A stretch of DNA of 64,000 nt. Origin: Pseudooceanicola algae. GTDB lineage: Bacteria > Pseudomonadota > Alphaproteobacteria > Rhodobacterales > Rhodobacteraceae. The position numbers and the translations under genes are program-made. The stretch lies in the NCBI RefSeq assembly GCF_003590145.2, contig NZ_CP060436.1:654001-718000 (forward strand). Reading direction: 5' to 3'. The notes below the pieces were generated by a model that saw nothing but the letters and a program-made list of their open reading frames with translations, made no database searches and had not been told where the DNA came from. This document shows positions 59,843-64,000 of the stretch, piece by piece (the first letter of the stretch is position 1; every line of letters starts with the position of its first letter).

Positions 59843-61888
59843 TTAGCCGCGGCGCCGGCGGCGTCTTTCGCGTCCGCTGTCGCCGCCGCCCGCATTGAAG
59901 CTGACCTTGGGCAGAGTGACGATCCGGCATAGTTCGGGGAAAGGATCGGTTGCATGGGGCAGGGCATTGGCGGCGACGAAGTGTTCCTGGAAAGCGGGGG
60001 CGATGGCGGTTTCGATCTTGGTGATCTTGCGCACATTGGCCTCGATCGCGGCACGGGCAGCGATGTTGCACAGAGCAATCCGCGCGCCGGTGCCGGCGGC
60101 GTTTCCTGCCGAGCTGACCTTTTCGAGGGGCGCGTCGGGGATCATGCCCAGCACCATCGCGTGCTTGCTCGAGATATGCGCACCGAAGGCCCCGGCAAGC
60201 ACGATGCGATCCACCTTGTTGACTCCGCGTTCGTCCATCAGCAGACGGGCCCCGGCGTAAAGGGCGGACTTGGCAAGCTGGATTGCGCGGATATCCCCTT
60301 GGGTCACTGTCACCAACGGGCCGCCCTCGGCGCTGCCATCGAACAGGACGTAGGAATGGGTGCGCCCTTCGGCGCGGCAGCGCGGCGTGCCGACCTGTTC
60401 CGCCGAGCCGATCAGGCCCGAGCCGTCGAGGATTCCGGCCATGCGCATTTCCGCCACCGCCTCGATGATGCCGGAGCCGCAGATGCCGGTGATCCCGGAG
60501 GCGGCGGTTTCAGCGGAAAACCCGTCTTCGTCGGACCAGAGGTCGCTGCCGATGACGCGGAAGCGGGGTTCTTTCGTCAAGGGGTCGATTTCGACCTTTT
60601 CGATGGCACCGGGGGCCGCGCGCTGGCCCGAGGATATCTGCGCGCCTTCAAAGGCCGGTCCGGTGGGCGAAGAACAGGCCAGCACGCGGGAGGTATCGCC
60701 CAGCAGGATTTCGGCATTGGTGCCCACGTCGATGATCAGCACGAGATCTTCGGAGCGTTCCGGGGCTTCGGAAAGCGCGACAGCGGCCGCATCGGCCCCG
60801 ACGTGGCCGGCGATACAGGGCAGTATATAGGCGCGGGCGCGGGGGTTGATCGTGGAAATCTCAAGCTCCGACGCCGGGAGCGACAGGGAGGACGAGGTCG
60901 CAAGCGCAAAGGGCGCCTGGCCCAGCTCGACCGGGTCGATGCCGAGGAACAGGTGGTGCATCACCGGGTTGCAGACCACCACGGCCTCGACGATCAACTC
61001 GGGCGCGATGCCGGCTTCCTCGGCCAGGGTGCGGGCAAGATCGGACAGGGCCTCGCGCACGACCCGAGTCATTTCGCGGTCGCCGCCGGGATTCATCATC
61101 ACGTAGGAGACCCGGCTCATCAGGTCTTCGCCAAAGCGGATCTGCGGGTTCATCAGACCGGAGGCGGCCTTGACCGTGCCGTCTGCGAGGTCGGTCAGAT
61201 GCGCCGCGATCGTGGTCGAGCCAAGGTCGATGGCCAGGCCGAACAGCCCGCCTTCATGCAGACCCGGCCAGACCTCGATCACGCGGGGCGGGGCGCCGGT
61301 GTGGTCGTGGAAGACGGCCACCGACACCTGCCATTTGCCCTTGCGCAGCACCGGTTGCAGGCGCGCCATCAGGCTGAGGTCCGCGGTGACGCCGGTGACC
61401 CCCCATTGCGTCTCGAGCGCGCGGGCGAGGCGTTCGAAATCGCCGGTGGGTTCGTGCATGTCGGGTTCTTCGACCTCGACAAGATAGAGGCGCGTGGCGG
61501 CATCCATGACCATGGGGCGCACGTCGGCGCGTTTGCGGATCACCTGCTTGTGCACCTGGCTTTCGGGCGGCACGTCGACCACCACGTCGCGCATCACCTG
61601 TGCCTGACAGCCAAGGCGGCGGCCCGGCTTCAGCCCGCGCTTGTCCTCGTAACGCTGTTCGACTGCGTTCCAGTCCGACAGCGCATCATCCTGCACCACC
61701 ACCCCGTGCTTGGAGAATTCACCATAGGAAGGCGTGATCTGGCACTTGGAGCAGATACCCCGCCCGCCACAGACCGAATCAAGGTCGACCCCAAGGCTGC
61801 GTGCCGCCTGCAGCACCGGCGTACCGGTCGGAAAGCGCCCCCGCTTGCCCGACGGGGTGAAGATGACCAGCGGATCCTGTTCGCTCAT
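59843..61888 (-). CDS. Fe-S/ASKHA protein, corrinoid-activating (RamA/RACo) type
   Basis: A 681-residue protein. The N-terminal ferredoxin domain (about residues 8-95) has a [2Fe-2S] pattern CGGRGICSKC with a later Cys in RRLGCQAQV. The rest is an ASKHA ATPase fold (DUF4445): GLFGLAIDLGSTTIAAHL, LIIDVGTNAEILLG, GSGIIEAV and VLAGAFGAHI. Such proteins use ATP to reduce inactive cob(II)alamin on methyltransferases. In roseobacters they serve one-carbon or methylamine-type demethylation; no corrinoid protein lies in the window. It ends in an Arg-rich tail (RERRRRRRG). ATG 61888 follows AGAGG. Confidence 0.87.
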   Translation of the reverse strand: MSEQDPLVIFTPSGKRGRFPTGTPVLQAARSLGVDLDSVCGGRGICSKCQITPSYGEFSKHGVVVQDDALSDWNAVEQRYEDKRGLKPGRRLGCQAQVMRDVVVDVPPESQVHKQVIRKRADVRPMVMDAATRLYLVEVEEPDMHEPTGDFERLARALETQWGVTGVTADLSLMARLQPVLRKGKWQVSVAVFHDHTGAPPRVIEVWPGLHEGGLFGLAIDLGSTTIAAHLTDLADGTVKAASGLMNPQIRFGEDLMSRVSYVMMNPGGDREMTRVVREALSDLARTLAEEAGIAPELIVEAVVVCNPVMHHLFLGIDPVELGQAPFALATSSSLSLPASELEISTINPRARAYILPCIAGHVGADAAAVALSEAPERSEDLVLIIDVGTNAEILLGDTSRVLACSSPTGPAFEGAQISSGQRAAPGAIEKVEIDPLTKEPRFRVIGSDLWSDEDGFSAETAASGITGICGSGIIEAVAEMRMAGILDGSGLIGSAEQVGTPRCRAEGRTHSYVLFDGSAEGGPLVTVTQGDIRAIQLAKSALYAGARLLMDERGVNKVDRIVLAGAFGAHISSKHAMVLGMIPDAPLEKVSSAGNAAGTGARIALCNIAARAAIEANVRKITKIETAIAPAFQEHFVAANALPHATDPFPELCRIVTLPKVSFNAGGGDSGRERRRRRRG

Positions 61889-62102
61889 GTGAAGCCTCTC
61901 TTTCAACCGGCAACTTAGGACGGCTGGACACAGAGGGGAAGGGCAGAGCGCTCGGGGGTCCATGGGGATCGGATCGCATTTGATATGGCGAACTTTGTCC
62001 CCGCGAAAGCTGCCCATCTGCGCGGCTGCACAGAGCGCAGGCACCCCCCGTTTTTCGCCTTTCCCCTTGGTCGCATCCGTGAAATAGGGAAGCGCCAAGT
62101 GA

Positions 62103-63572
<1,470 letters not shown>

Positions 63573-63573
63573 G

Positions 63574-64000
63574 ATGATCCCGAAACCGACCCCCGGCGGC
63601 AGCGCCGGGGTAGAGCTGGTCATCTTCGATTTCGACGGTGTTCTTGTCGACAGCGAGGTGATCAGCGCCCGGATGCTGGTGGCTGAACTGGCCCTTTACG
63701 ACATCCATGTCGACCTTCCCTATATCGCGCGGCATTTTCTGGGGCGGTCTTACCCCGTGGTGCTGGCCCAGATCCGGGCCGAGTTCGGCATCGACCTGCC
63801 CAAGGGGTTCGAGGCCGCTTATCGCGCCCGCCTGCTGGACGCCTTTGCCGCCGATCTGAAGATCATTCCGGGTGTCATGGCGGTGCTGGAACGGCTGGCG
63901 GTGCCTTTCTGTATCGCGACGTCTTCCAGCCAGGAACGTGTTAAGACCTCCATGCAACTGGTTGGTTTGCGGGATATTTTCGGGGATCGGTTTACCACTG
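63574..64000 (+). CDS. HAD-superfamily hydrolase, partial (N-terminal 142 codons)
   Basis: The frame starts one base after the guaB stop and runs off the window. LVIFDFDGVLVDSEVISARMLV holds the HAD motif I with nucleophile Asp19 and Asp21, followed by an alpha-helical cap (about residues 35-100) and motif II Ser in FCIATSSSQERV. This is the phosphoglycolate-phosphatase/beta-phosphoglucomutase-like subgroup. The substrate is unknown; coupling to guaB hints at nucleotide or sugar-phosphate metabolism. Confidence 0.88.
   Translation, partial: MIPKPTPGGSAGVELVIFDFDGVLVDSEVISARMLVAELALYDIHVDLPYIARHFLGRSYPVVLAQIRAEFGIDLPKGFEAAYRARLLDAFAADLKIIPGVMAVLERLAVPFCIATSSSQERVKTSMQLVGLRDIFGDRFTT

Noticed and set aside
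59954-61918. Long plus-strand frame opposite the ASKHA gene, and similar ones opposite ilvB (6403-7980), the M48-TPR gene (1592-3031) and the DUF2927 gene (31901-33283)
   Set aside because: All are mirror frames of well-supported genes with codon-position bias, without ribosome-binding sites or recognisable domains.

Overview
The window is a stretch of a high-GC alphaproteobacterial chromosome. The gene content and order fit the Rhodobacteraceae (Roseobacter group): alphaproteobacterial IspG and IlvB sequences, the DUF177-rpmF-plsX-fabH-ihfA-merR block, a DksA-like protein with one zinc-finger cysteine, an OlsB ornithine-lipid enzyme, edd-eda, an aspartate/glutamate leucyltransferase, and several small proteins I know only from that family. 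About 60 protein genes, one attenuator leader peptide and two tRNAs can be supported. There is no prophage, insertion sequence, CRISPR array or rRNA operon. Both ends cut genes (ispG at the left, a HAD hydrolase at the right).

Layout. 1-5.8 kb: end of ispG, two periplasmic thioredoxin-fold proteins and an M48-TPR protease on the minus strand, an aminotransferase, a regulator and a small conserved protein. 5.8-8.4 kb: ilvBH behind a complete attenuator with a 15-codon leader peptide (Leu-Val-Val-Ile run). 8.6-16.7 kb: a probable delta-class carbonic anhydrase, then a two-component system divergent from a three-gene TakPQM-like TRAP transporter with oversized membrane subunits. 16.7-27.7 kb: bpt, RDD and DUF2852 membrane proteins, glnE, edd-eda with a LacI-type palindrome upstream, a lipoprotein, and an RlmI-type methyltransferase coupled to a PIN protein. 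27.7-34.8 kb: a minus-strand block containing LLM oxidoreductase, M48 protease, DedA, VWA (CoxE-like) protein, small membrane proteins, DUF2927 lipoprotein, GNAT and MoxR ATPase. 35-41 kb: dksA, an FAD monooxygenase, xthA, and an unusual three-gene unit: a secreted-looking or RiPP-like protein made of exact 20-residue repeats, an unrecognised helical protein, and an EamA/DMT transporter. 41-48.5 kb: A-type Fe-S carrier, dgt, argS, SPOR protein, nagZ, scpA, scpB, a 60-residue protein. 48.5-64 kb: fused dCTP deaminase, tRNA-Pro(GGG), the lipid/ribosome block, bamE, olsB, TRIC channel, ABC-F, AbrB-type membrane protein, tRNA-Gly(CCC), a corrinoid-activator-like Fe-S/ASKHA protein, guaB and a HAD hydrolase.

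How genes work together. ilvB and ilvH form acetolactate synthase under amino-acid-sensing attenuation. edd and eda form the Entner-Doudoroff route. scpA and scpB are condensin partners translated from overlapping frames. DUF177, L32, PlsX and FabH link ribosome assembly to lipid synthesis. MoxR and the VWA protein form a likely chaperone pair separated by small envelope genes.

The best candidate for an undescribed system is 38,201-40,896. A short peptide-like gene with four identical-length 60-bp repeats is followed by a hairpin terminator, then a 394-residue protein of unknown function whose stop overlaps the start of an integral membrane exporter-like gene. This is the layout of a precursor, a maturation or carrier protein, and an exporter, although no known modification enzyme is visible. 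Other points worth testing are two palindromes that bracket the DUF2852 promoter, a duplicated start region giving an upstream mini-frame before the GNAT gene, and two families of dispersed hairpin repeats.
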